Origin: UBA1351 sp963677625
Lineage (GTDB): Bacteria; Bacillota; Clostridia; Lachnospirales; Vallitaleaceae
Direction of reading: 5' to 3'
Length of the DNA: 64,000 nt
Assembly (NCBI GenBank): GCA_963677625.2
Contig: CAXXSW010000007.1
Location: 310,001 to 374,000, forward strand
Part shown: piece after piece, positions 1 to 7,204 of the stretch
How the letters are laid out: the number at the start of each line of letters is the position of its first letter
How positions within the stretch are numbered: position 1 is the first letter of the stretch
Translations under genes and position numbers: made by a program
The notes under the pieces: model-generated
Databases searched by the model: none
Told to the model about the DNA's origin: nothing
Seen by the model: only the letters and a program-made list of their open reading frames with translations

Positions 1-5
1 ATTGA

Positions 6-791
6 CTAATTAGCCCAGTATCCGCCTTCTGTTGCTACATTAGCTCCGGTCATGAAGTCGCTGGCTTTAGATGCCAAAAAGATGGATGGTCCAACGAAGT
101 CTTCAGGCTCGCCTAAACGGCCAACAGGAAGTCGCTTCAAGAAGTTCTTATAAACAGCACTTTCCGGATCGAACATCCACTCGGTTAGATCAGAACGGAA
201 AACTGTCGGATTGATGGTATTGACGTTGATGCCATACTTAGCTGTCCACTCACTTGCAAGTGATTGGGCCATCAGGTCAATACCGGCTTTAGCCGTACAG
301 TAACCTGTATAGTTAGCCATTCCCATTTTGGAACGGGCAGACGATACCATTATCACTTTTCCACCTTTTCCTTGATCAATCATTTGCTTGCCTGCATATT
401 TACAGAACAACCAGGTTCCCTGTACATCAGAGTCCATAATCTTTTTCCACATAGACAAATCCTGTTCAATAATTGGTTGTGGGTTATTGTATCCGGCAGC
501 TGTATATAGGACATTGATTTCACCAAAGGTCTTTACACAAGCATCAACAACTCTAATAACATCTTCTTCTACAGCAGGGTCTCCTGCTTCAGCGGCACAC
601 TCAATACCCATGCCACGAAGTTCTTGGCAAAGGGCTTCATTTTTCTCAGTCTTACGACCGGTAACAAAAACTTTCATACCTGCCAGTCCATAACCAATGG
701 AGATGGCTTTTCCAAGTGCTCCTGTAGCTCCAGTAATGAGAGCAACTTTTCCTTTTACATCAAACAGGTCTTTCATAAATTCTTGAGTCAT
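6..791 (-). CDS. Short-chain dehydrogenase/reductase (SDR)
   Basis: Classical SDR of about 261 residues, a cytoplasmic NAD(P)-dependent oxidoreductase, probably acting on a sugar or sugar acid. The N-terminal nucleotide-binding motif reads TGATGALG, and the active site has the serine (VSSARS) and the YxxxK pair (YCTAK). I start it at the ATG at 791, which has AAGGAGGA just upstream. A longer frame to 908 exists but would overlap the cupin gene for about 107 bases with no ribosome site. It is last in a short operon after the membrane protein and cupin genes. Its neighbours suggest a role in keto-sugar metabolism, for example reduction of a 3-keto sugar, but sequence alone does not give the substrate. 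The gene ends six bases from the window edge. Confidence 0.88.
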   Translation of the reverse strand: MTQEFMKDLFDVKGKVALITGATGALGKAISIGYGLAGMKVFVTGRKTEKNEALCQELRGMGIECAAEAGDPAVEEDVIRVVDACVKTFGEINVLYTAAGYNNPQPIIEQDLSMWKKIMDSDVQGTWLFCKYAGKQMIDQGKGGKVIMVSSARSKMGMANYTGYCTAKAGIDLMAQSLASEWTAKYGINVNTINPTVFRSDLTEWMFDPESAVYKNFLKRLPVGRLGEPEDFVGPSIFLASKASDFMTGANVATEGGYWAN

Positions 792-801
792 CTTGTCCTC
801 C

Positions 802-1146
802 TTAATAGTTGACGATGACCAACATAGATGCCGGCATGTTGGTTTCATTGATGAGTGAACGGCCTTCGTTAGGTCCAATAAAGATAGTGTCATTTTTCTT
901 AAGAACAATCTTCTCTGCCTTGTCTTTCGTATAGATGGTCACTTGGCCTTCCAATACGGTGTATATTTTTTCACTTGGTGAATCTTCATAAGCATAATCA
1001 GCACCACCGCCAGGAAGGAAGTGGCTTAAACCCATCCAGAACTTCTCAGCTCCTGTTTCTTCTTTTCCTACAATACGCATGGCTGTCATTCCAAAATGAC
1101 CTGGCGCTTCATAAGTTTTACAATCTTTAATTTCTCTTTTAATCAT
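802..1146 (-). CDS. Small cupin-domain protein
   Basis: Protein of 114 residues that fits a single small cupin barrel. The central stretch (LPGGGADYAYEDSPSEKIY, then VLEGQV) follows the cupin 1 pattern, and IFIGPNEGRS fits cupin 2. The usual HxH metal ligands of cupin motif 1 are absent, so it may bind no metal or use other ligands. AGGAGG precedes the ATG. It lies 10 bases upstream of the SDR, so the two are probably cotranscribed. Comparable small cupins act as sugar isomerases or as ligand-binding proteins in catabolic operons; here the function is unknown. The link to glycoside catabolism is by position only. Confidence 0.72.
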   Translation of the reverse strand: MIKREIKDCKTYEAPGHFGMTAMRIVGKEETGAEKFWMGLSHFLPGGGADYAYEDSPSEKIYTVLEGQVTIYTKDKAEKIVLKKNDTIFIGPNEGRSLINETNMPASMLVIVNY

Positions 1147-1304
1147 CTTAATACCTCCTGAATTTTTCGTTTAATTGATATTGTATGAAATGAGGACACT
1201 ACTTGTTTTGCTATCCCCGGTATCACTTTATTGTTCATATACAACTTCAAGCGACTTATCATTAATAGGGATGATTACCACTCCCCTTCTTCTCCATATT
1301 TTTT

Positions 1305-1958
1305 CTACTTCATCGAACTTTTTTTTGAAACCGCGACGATGATACCCAATAAGATTGACAAGAATGCTGAAGCCAATACCCTGAACTCTCCCGGCAATAA
1401 AAACACGAAAGTATGTAGTGGAATCCAGATAAAGAGACAAGTTTTCAGCCAAGAAAAGCTGACCAAACCATACCAGTCTACCCGATCTACCAACTCTTTT
1501 ACTGTCACTTTCCCCTTATGCTCTAATTTGACGTCTACATACAGATCACCGAATTTATGGTATACATACAACATAGGGCCAAATGTAAGATTCATAATAG
1601 TGCTTCCGAAGAATGCCAAGGCAAAAGTATTGCCAGCAAAAGGAAGCATACCTGATTCCATTGCCAACCTCGCACCTTGGAAATATACTGTAAAGACCAA
1701 GGTTATGGCCATCCCAAGCAATCCCCATACAATTGCTTTATAAATTAAACCATTGGGTTTAATCCACCGGTCATTAAGAATACGACCACCTAGCATATCT
1801 CCCATTGTTGCCAGAATTGCAAATTTGATAAAACCACCTACATAGGGATGCAAGTCTGTAAAGTAGATAAATCCATCTCTAAGTACCGGTATCACCAACA
1901 TAACAATCCAGATTAGCAGCAATGCCGCCCATAATAGATCACCTTTAATTTTGCTCAT
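1305..1958 (-). CDS. Integral membrane protein, distantly Mpv17-like; frame change near the C-terminus
   Basis: Protein of 217 residues with about five hydrophobic segments (roughly residues 8-28, 40-58, 75-95, 112-132 and 175-208). The last part (PLHTFVFLLPGEFRVLAS) resembles the Mpv17/PMP22 signature region, but I rate this weakly. The frame ends shortly after a run of eight A residues on the coding strand (1319-1326). The -1 frame directly continues for 30 natural-looking residues to a stop at 1228, which would give a 243-residue product. This is either a slippage site (A AAA AAA G), a mutation or a sequencing error. The gene appears to start a separate operon with the cupin and SDR, because a hairpin lies upstream at 2161-2200. 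It could be a small transporter; function unknown. Confidence 0.6.
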   Translation of the reverse strand: MSKIKGDLLWAALLLIWIVMLVIPVLRDGFIYFTDLHPYVGGFIKFAILATMGDMLGGRILNDRWIKPNGLIYKAIVWGLLGMAITLVFTVYFQGARLAMESGMLPFAGNTFALAFFGSTIMNLTFGPMLYVYHKFGDLYVDVKLEHKGKVTVKELVDRVDWYGLVSFSWLKTCLFIWIPLHTFVFLLPGEFRVLASAFLSILLGIIVAVSKKSSMK

Positions 1959-2015
1959 ATTTACACCTTTCTAACCAAAACTTAATATCTATTTAAGGGT
2001 ATCATTTTTCCAACC

Positions 2016-2046
2016 AAGAATCATTGTGTCAGTATCAGATTTTGAG
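2016..2046 (-). promoter_or_regulatory. Putative operator, copy 3 of the GACAC element
   Basis: On the minus strand the core TGACAC is followed a few bases later by ATTCTT. This matches the better-conserved elements at 7067-7093 and 19245-19273. It sits about 60-90 bases before the membrane-protein start and after the hairpin at 2161-2200, as expected for the control site of a separate operon. It is the weakest of the three copies. Confidence 0.35.
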
Positions 2047-2160
2047 GGACATATAGATATGCTTTTTGTTCAAAAAAACAACGGGACCATATCCTATAAT
2101 GCTTGCACATCATCAAAGCTTCTTCACATGATTTTCATAAGAAAACACTGATGACATGAA

Positions 2161-2200
2161 ACAAGCATACACCGGACCTACTAGCTCCTTGTATGCTTGT
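2161..2200 (-). terminator. Hairpin after the deglycosidase alpha-subunit gene
   Basis: A perfect 11-bp inverted repeat (ACAAGCATACA with TGTATGCTTGT) and an 18-base loop lie 36 bases past the stop of the gene ending at 2236. The U-tract on the transcript side is short, so termination may be partial. It likely closes the operon that starts at 6979. Confidence 0.55.
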
Positions 2201-2235
2201 TAGACTTTCTTATAATTATGATAAATGCATTCTTT

Positions 2236-3207
2236 TTACTTCTTTAACAGTTTCTTTTCCATCATAATATGTCGCCGTGTCATCTCCAAAGCCTGTCCTG
2301 TATCATGGGCTTCGTATTCAGATACGATATATCCGGAAAAGTCAGAATTATCAATTACCTTGAGAATATCCGGGTAAGGAATACTGGCTTCTTCATTGTT
2401 CTCAGATAAATAATGAAACTTACCATGAAAGTGAATACAATATGGCATGATTCTTGCAAGGCCTTCAAGGTCTGGCTTATTGTAAAAGGTTACAAAACCA
2501 TACATACCTTGAAGCGCTACAAACACCGCCGGATGCACTCCAACTTCTTGGAGTTTTTCTAATGCTTCATTATATGCTAACCCATCATAGCGCATGGACG
2601 CCGCAAGCTTGAGGTGTTCTTCATCAGCACCTGCCTCTAAAGCTTTGTCCCAGTGGGGCTTGTTAGGTTTCGTCGCAAAACTCCCGAAATCAGGTATCAG
2701 CCCAATATATTCTGAGCCCAAATCCTTAATGACTTGAATAAATGGTTGCATTTCAGGCGTGCTTGGTGTCTCAGGGTTATGCAATTCAATACCGACTTTG
2801 ACGTCGTACATTCTGGCATAAGGTTCTATCTGCCTTAATCCCTCTGCTGTAAATAGATACTGTTGTCTTAAAATTTTACACCCCAGCTTAGCTGCACTCT
2901 TAATATCAATAATACAACGCTGAATCATTTCATCTAAGTCCAGGCTTCTTCCCTTAATCATACCCCTGTCCATGTTGGCACCGTAGCTAATGGGTCGAAT
3001 ACCGTACAGAGCTTCACAACGGTTTACCTCTTCTAAAAATTCATCACTGACATTCGGATAGGAAGGGACCATCTGGGCTCCGACAATTTCATAAGCTCTT
3101 GCACCCATTTCTGCAGCTGTTCTGACACAATCTTCAAAAGTAAACTGGCCGGTGGCATACTCATTAGTAAAACAATAAAGGCTTATCCCTAGTTTGATAT
3201 CACTCAT
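2236..3207 (-). CDS. C-glycoside deglycosidase alpha subunit-like TIM barrel (DgpC/DfgA/CarC type)
   Basis: Protein of 323 residues of the sugar-phosphate isomerase/epimerase TIM-barrel superfamily. The four expected metal ligands are visible: E141 (GIELHNP), D173 (LIPDFGSF), H259 or H261 (IHFHGKF) and E297 (VSEYEAH). The HxHGKF and SEYE motifs, with a small beta-subunit gene directly upstream, match the alpha subunit of bacterial C-glycoside deglycosidases. Those enzymes use a divalent metal and a histidine base to split 3-keto C-glycosides into aglycone and an unsaturated keto sugar. AAGGAGG lies nine bases before the ATG, and the start is one base past the beta-subunit stop, indicating tight coupling. 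Cytoplasmic. Alternative: an epimerase or O-glycoside 3-keto lyase of the same fold. The substrate cannot be read from sequence. Confidence 0.75.
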   Translation of the reverse strand: MSDIKLGISLYCFTNEYATGQFTFEDCVRTAAEMGARAYEIVGAQMVPSYPNVSDEFLEEVNRCEALYGIRPISYGANMDRGMIKGRSLDLDEMIQRCIIDIKSAAKLGCKILRQQYLFTAEGLRQIEPYARMYDVKVGIELHNPETPSTPEMQPFIQVIKDLGSEYIGLIPDFGSFATKPNKPHWDKALEAGADEEHLKLAASMRYDGLAYNEALEKLQEVGVHPAVFVALQGMYGFVTFYNKPDLEGLARIMPYCIHFHGKFHYLSENNEEASIPYPDILKVIDNSDFSGYIVSEYEAHDTGQALEMTRRHIMMEKKLLKK

Positions 3208-3208
3208 C

Positions 3209-3658
3209 TTAGTATCCTCCTTCTCTTAATGTCAGTCTCTTTTTTCCACAGCTATTCAGAGGCATATATAAATCATCGCCTCCACCTTGTGGAATAGGCA
3301 TATAAGGAATTCTTAACATCAGTTTCAAATCAATCTCATGTTCACCTTCCAATAAGCCGCCATCCTTCATTACTTCGATTCTAGCAGGTTCTAGCAATCC
3401 CCAGAATTCAGAAGCACACTGTGAAAGCAAGCTTGCACCTATAATCTTTCCATTGATGCCGAAAGTAATATCTCTCATCGGTACGATTTCTCCATCAACA
3501 GTCAGTTCAAATTCCTCAATGCAGGAAAGAAAAAGTCCTCGATAATAGCTGAGCCGAATGTCAAAGGCATAGCCTATTTTCTTCTTATTGACAACAATGG
3601 ACTCTAGACTCTTGTCTGTAATGACGTCCACAAAATTAATTCTCATACTAAATCCCAT
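3209..3658 (-). CDS. C-glycoside deglycosidase beta subunit-like protein (DUF6379 type)
   Basis: Small, mostly beta-strand protein of 149 residues. Shared features with the second beta subunit at 19429-19818 are a SYYRGL or TYYRGV segment near residue 38, a later VDG, then a KDGGL or KEGGL turn followed by GEHE or GQHE and a PYMPIP or AYIPVP strand. This is the layout of the small subunit of C-glycoside deglycosidases (DgpB, DfgB, CarB), which completes the active site of the TIM-barrel partner. I start at the ATG at 3658, with GGAGG six bases upstream; an in-frame ATG at 3676 lacks a ribosome site. The gene is directly followed by its presumed partner. Confidence 0.75.
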   Translation of the reverse strand: MGFSMRINFVDVITDKSLESIVVNKKKIGYAFDIRLSYYRGLFLSCIEEFELTVDGEIVPMRDITFGINGKIIGASLLSQCASEFWGLLEPARIEVMKDGGLLEGEHEIDLKLMLRIPYMPIPQGGGDDLYMPLNSCGKKRLTLREGGY

Positions 3659-3796
3659 ATTTTCCTCCAATTCCATCTAATGCCAGACGCTCTCAAGAGG
3701 CCTGGCATTAGATCACCGATTGCAGAACACATCCTCCATAATATATACGATCCTTAATCATTGACTATAGGATTAGGAGGATGGTTTCTTATTGAC

Positions 3797-4867
3797 TTAA
3801 TCGTCGAACTTAATAACTTGATTCGTTTCGCCGGATTTTCTAACTGCTTCCATGACCTTAAACACACGTTTGACTTGATCAGGCTGAACAAGGAAATCTT
3901 CTCCTGTTTCTAGTGCATGAATGTAATCATCAAAGAACATACGATGTGCCACACTTACATGAGGTAACTCTTCTGTCAGAAGAAGACCAGGTTGTGGTGG
4001 TCCGAAAGAACGAGTTGGACCGGACTTCGTCATGGTCGTCTTCTTAGCAACACTTTTAAGGAGGTGGGCTGTTCTGGCCACTTTTCCTTGGGGATCAAAT
4101 CCATCAACATAAGCAGTTCCTTCATCCCCGCCCATAAACCAGTGACGCTCAAACCATTTCTTCTCATCTTTCAAAAAGTAAGTACCTAGTTCCACTTCAC
4201 CCATAATTCCGTTTTCAAATCGAATCAAGATCTTGAAGTAGTCATCCACTTCGCCGTTAATGACATTACGGATATCCGCATATACAGATACAATTTTACT
4301 ATCAATCATATATAGCATCTGGTCAATAAGATGGACACCCCAATCATAGAGCATACCACCTCCAAATTTTTTGAACACATGCCAATCATGCATATTACCA
4401 TTGATACCGTAGAGCTTTGTTTGAACAGTGTAGAGATTTCCAATCATTTCCTTATCATAAACTTCTTTCATGATTCGAAAATCTTGGTCAAATCGACGTT
4501 GCTGATGAACGGTAAAGCGCACACCATGTTTCTCTACTGCAGCCAGCATCTCTTCTAGTTCTTCTGAATTCATAGCTGCTGGTTTTTCACAAATAATATT
4601 TTTCTTATATTCCGCGGCCTTGATGACACAGTCTTTATGCAGTTGGTTTGGTATGACAACCAAGACTGTATCAATTTCTTCCAGCTTGAGTAATTCCTCA
4701 TAATCTGTAAACTTCTTGACACCTTCTGTTATGGCATCGTCCATTCGATCCGGTTCAACATCACAAATAGCAAGAACTTCTGCCTCATCAATATCTTTTG
4801 TAAGCATTTCTTCATGAACATGTCCCATGAAGCCAAAGCCGATAATTCCAAATTTCACTTTGTTCAT
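3797..4867 (-). CDS. Gfo/Idh/MocA-family dehydrogenase 1
   Basis: NAD(P)-dependent oxidoreductase of 356 residues. An N-terminal Rossmann domain begins IIGFGFMGHVH, the family Lys-Pro motif is present as CEKPAAMN near residue 95, and the C-terminal alpha/beta domain has the conserved DWGVHLID segment near residue 180. Family members oxidise or reduce sugar hydroxyls. DgpA, the partner of a C-glycoside deglycosidase, belongs to this family and oxidises the glycoside at C3 of the sugar. This gene lies 138 bases before the beta subunit and nine bases after the isomerase-like gene, so it is a good candidate for the activating oxidase. TAGGAGGAT precedes the ATG. Confidence 0.85.
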   Translation of the reverse strand: MNKVKFGIIGFGFMGHVHEEMLTKDIDEAEVLAICDVEPDRMDDAITEGVKKFTDYEELLKLEEIDTVLVVIPNQLHKDCVIKAAEYKKNIICEKPAAMNSEELEEMLAAVEKHGVRFTVHQQRRFDQDFRIMKEVYDKEMIGNLYTVQTKLYGINGNMHDWHVFKKFGGGMLYDWGVHLIDQMLYMIDSKIVSVYADIRNVINGEVDDYFKILIRFENGIMGEVELGTYFLKDEKKWFERHWFMGGDEGTAYVDGFDPQGKVARTAHLLKSVAKKTTMTKSGPTRSFGPPQPGLLLTEELPHVSVAHRMFFDDYIHALETGEDFLVQPDQVKRVFKVMEAVRKSGETNQVIKFDD

Positions 4868-4876
4868 ATTATCCTC

Positions 4877-5791
4877 CTAGATAACAAACTGATCTAAATA
4901 CCGCTTGCTTAAGATCAAGGATTGTTGAATTTTTGTGTCACTTCCTTCAAATGCCTTGTCTTCGATTTCAATACAGGTATATCCATCATAACCAATATCC
5001 GTTAAGGCTGAAACATACTTGCCCCAGTCCACATCACCAAGACCAGGAAGCTTTGGTGACATGAATTCCAAGGGATAGGCCATAATACCGACTTCATTTA
5101 ATTTATCTTTATAGACTTTTATATCCTTATAATGCACATGAAAGATTTTGTCCTTAAACTCATAAAGGGGTTTGATATAATCAATCATCTGCCACACAAA
5201 ATGAGACGGGTCATAATTCAAGCCGAAATTTGGAGAATCAATCAAACTAAACATCCTTGACCAATTGGCAGGAGTCGTAGCTAAATTCTGACCACCTGGC
5301 CATTGATCTTTACCAAAGAGCATTGGACAGTTTTCAATAGCTACTTTTACGTCCAACGATTCAGCTAATTGAATAATCGGTGGCCAAATTTCTTCAAACA
5401 AGCTGAAGTTTTCATCTACAGTCTTAAATTGGTCCCTTCCGATAAAGGTAGTCACCATACCGACACCTAATGCATGGCTGGCTTTAATAACTTTTTTCAA
5501 ATGCTCTATATTGGCTGTTCTTTTTTCTATATCACCATCCATAGGATTGGGGTAGAAGGCCAAGGAAGAGATTTCTACCTCTTTCTCTTTACAATAATCT
5601 TGAATATAAGCAATTTTTTTATCATCTAGATTGTCCACATCAATATGTGACACACCTGCGTAACGTCGCTCTGCCTTACCTTGAGGCCAGCAAGCTACTT
5701 CCACACAGCTGAATCCTTGCTCAGATGCAAAATCAATCATTTCTTCAAATGTATACGTATCTAAGATAGCACTAACAAATCCTAATTTCAT
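4877..5791 (-). CDS. Sugar phosphate isomerase/epimerase-like TIM barrel (IolE-like)
   Basis: Protein of 304 residues of the AP-endonuclease-2-like TIM-barrel family. Probable metal ligands are the Glu of AIENCP, the Asp of NYDPSHF, the His of HVHYKD and the Glu of CIEIED. It differs from the deglycosidase subunits: it lacks HGKF and SEYE and has no small partner gene next to it. Relatives include hydroxypyruvate isomerase, inosose dehydratase, keto-sugar epimerases and 3-keto-glucoside processing enzymes. Placed between two dehydrogenases, it may isomerise or dehydrate the keto sugar released by the deglycosidase. The start at 5791 follows a weak GAAAGGGAAT site. Confidence 0.8.
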   Translation of the reverse strand: MKLGFVSAILDTYTFEEMIDFASEQGFSCVEVACWPQGKAERRYAGVSHIDVDNLDDKKIAYIQDYCKEKEVEISSLAFYPNPMDGDIEKRTANIEHLKKVIKASHALGVGMVTTFIGRDQFKTVDENFSLFEEIWPPIIQLAESLDVKVAIENCPMLFGKDQWPGGQNLATTPANWSRMFSLIDSPNFGLNYDPSHFVWQMIDYIKPLYEFKDKIFHVHYKDIKVYKDKLNEVGIMAYPLEFMSPKLPGLGDVDWGKYVSALTDIGYDGYTCIEIEDKAFEGSDTKIQQSLILSKRYLDQFVI

Positions 5792-5875
5792 TATTCATTC
5801 CCTTTCAAGTAAACTAAACATTAATTACTGATAAACAATATTAAGAGATATAATTGCATCAGCAAATATCCTTAG

Positions 5876-6979
5876 TTAAAATTTAACTTCGTTTCCGGTT
5901 TCAGCTGAAAGATAGATAGCTTCTAAAATCTGGGTCACTTTAAAAGCCTGCTCAGGTTTAACTAATGGTTCACCGTCTTCAATGATAGCATCTAACCATT
6001 GACTGGCTTCTGCTACTGCTTCTGCAGCACTTTGACCTTCGAAAAAGTCAATACTACCTACTGGTGACATGTGTTCCTCCATGAGGATCCCGTTTTTACC
6101 ACGGTTGTAAACAAGGTCATTTTTCTCATAGCTCATTCCTGAAACAATTTCAGCACCTGCTTTGGTTCCACAAAGGGTTGTTGCAGCTTCTCTCGAGTCT
6201 CTAATATTCAATGCCCATGAAGCTTCCAAGTGAATGGCTGCTCCATTTTTCATCTTGATAAAGCCCATTGCTGAATCTTCTACTTCATAAGTTTCAGGAT
6301 CCCAAGGTCCGAACATGTTACCCTCTGTCGCCTGCTGTAAACCACCTAATTTATTAAATACAACACCTGAAACACTAACTGGTTCATAATTGTCCATCAT
6401 CCATAAGGTAATATCCAAAGCATGAGTTCCAATGTCAATTAAAGGTCCACCACCCTGTTGAGATTTGTCAGGAAATACACCCCACGTAGGTACGGCTCTT
6501 CTTCTTACCGCATGAGCCTTGGCGTAATAAATATCACCTAGCTCATCATTTGTACAAGATTCCTTCAATGCCAATACTTCGTTTCTAAAGCGGTTCTGGT
6601 AGCCAATCGTAAATTTCTTGCCTGATTTTTTCCAAGCATCAAGCATAGCCTGTGCATCCTTGGTATTGTGGGCCATTGGTTTTTCACAAAGAACATGTTT
6701 GCCAGCTTCAAAAGAGGCCACCGTGATTGGTCCATGAGATACGTTTGGTGTCAAAACATGAACGACATCAATTGATGGATCTTTTAATAACTCATGATAG
6801 TCCGTATAGACTTTAGCATCTGATGTACCGTATTCCTTAGAAGCTTTTATAGCTCTTTCTTCCACAATATCACAAAATGCAACCAACTCCACTTTATCAC
6901 TTTGTGTTTTCAATGCTGGCATATGTTTATTATTTGCTATTCCACCACAGCCGATAATTCCTAATTTTATTTTACTCAT
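5876..6979 (-). CDS. Gfo/Idh/MocA-family dehydrogenase 2
   Basis: Oxidoreductase of 367 residues and first gene of the operon. The Rossmann motif is IIGCGGIANNKH, the family lysine is in CEKPMAHN near residue 99, and DIGTHALDITLWMM carries the conserved His of the catalytic domain. It is only distantly similar to the gene at 3797-4867, so the two are unlikely to be a recent duplicate pair; one may oxidise the glycoside and the other reduce a released keto sugar. GGAGG lies seven bases before the ATG. A conserved operator-like element and a TATAAT box lie upstream at 7050-7093. Cytoplasmic. Confidence 0.86.
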   Translation of the reverse strand: MSKIKLGIIGCGGIANNKHMPALKTQSDKVELVAFCDIVEERAIKASKEYGTSDAKVYTDYHELLKDPSIDVVHVLTPNVSHGPITVASFEAGKHVLCEKPMAHNTKDAQAMLDAWKKSGKKFTIGYQNRFRNEVLALKESCTNDELGDIYYAKAHAVRRRAVPTWGVFPDKSQQGGGPLIDIGTHALDITLWMMDNYEPVSVSGVVFNKLGGLQQATEGNMFGPWDPETYEVEDSAMGFIKMKNGAAIHLEASWALNIRDSREAATTLCGTKAGAEIVSGMSYEKNDLVYNRGKNGILMEEHMSPVGSIDFFEGQSAAEAVAEASQWLDAIIEDGEPLVKPEQAFKVTQILEAIYLSAETGNEVKF

Positions 6980-7048
6980 CTTTACTCCTCCATATGCTAT
7001 TGGTTTGAAATAAACAAGATTCTCTATTAATCCTGATTTCCTTATATT

Positions 7049-7093
7049 ACAATTATAGCTTTTTCACCTTTAAGAATCGTGTCATCTTTTGAT
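7049..7093 (-). promoter_or_regulatory. Promoter and operator, copy 1 of the GACAC element
   Basis: On the minus strand GATGACACGATTCTTAAAGG is followed 21 bases after GACAC by a perfect TATAAT. No good -35 box is present, which suggests activator-dependent transcription. The 27-base element at 7067-7093 agrees at about 21 positions with the one at 19245-19273, allowing a 2-base gap. It lies about 90-115 bases before the first deglycosidase-operon gene. Confidence 0.55.
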
Positions 7094-7142
7094 GGAAAAG
7101 CATGTAATTTTTGCTCTGCTTTTCTTACCTTTTTTTAGTCAG

Positions 7143-7187
7143 AAAAAAAGCATGAACAAAAAACAACTTGTTTTTTTGTTCATGCTT
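7143..7187 (-). terminator. Rho-independent terminator after the AraC-GH39 gene
   Basis: A long stem (AAGCATGAAC with GTTCATGCTT, extended by A:T pairs) is followed on the minus strand by seven T residues. It lies 17 bases past the stop at 7205 and separates the regulator from the deglycosidase operon. Confidence 0.88.
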
Positions 7188-7204
7188 AACTTTGAACTGG
7201 TCTT

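Noticed and set aside
792..908. Long N-terminal extension of the SDR
   Set aside because: It would overlap the cupin gene and lacks a ribosome site; the ATG at 791 has a strong one.
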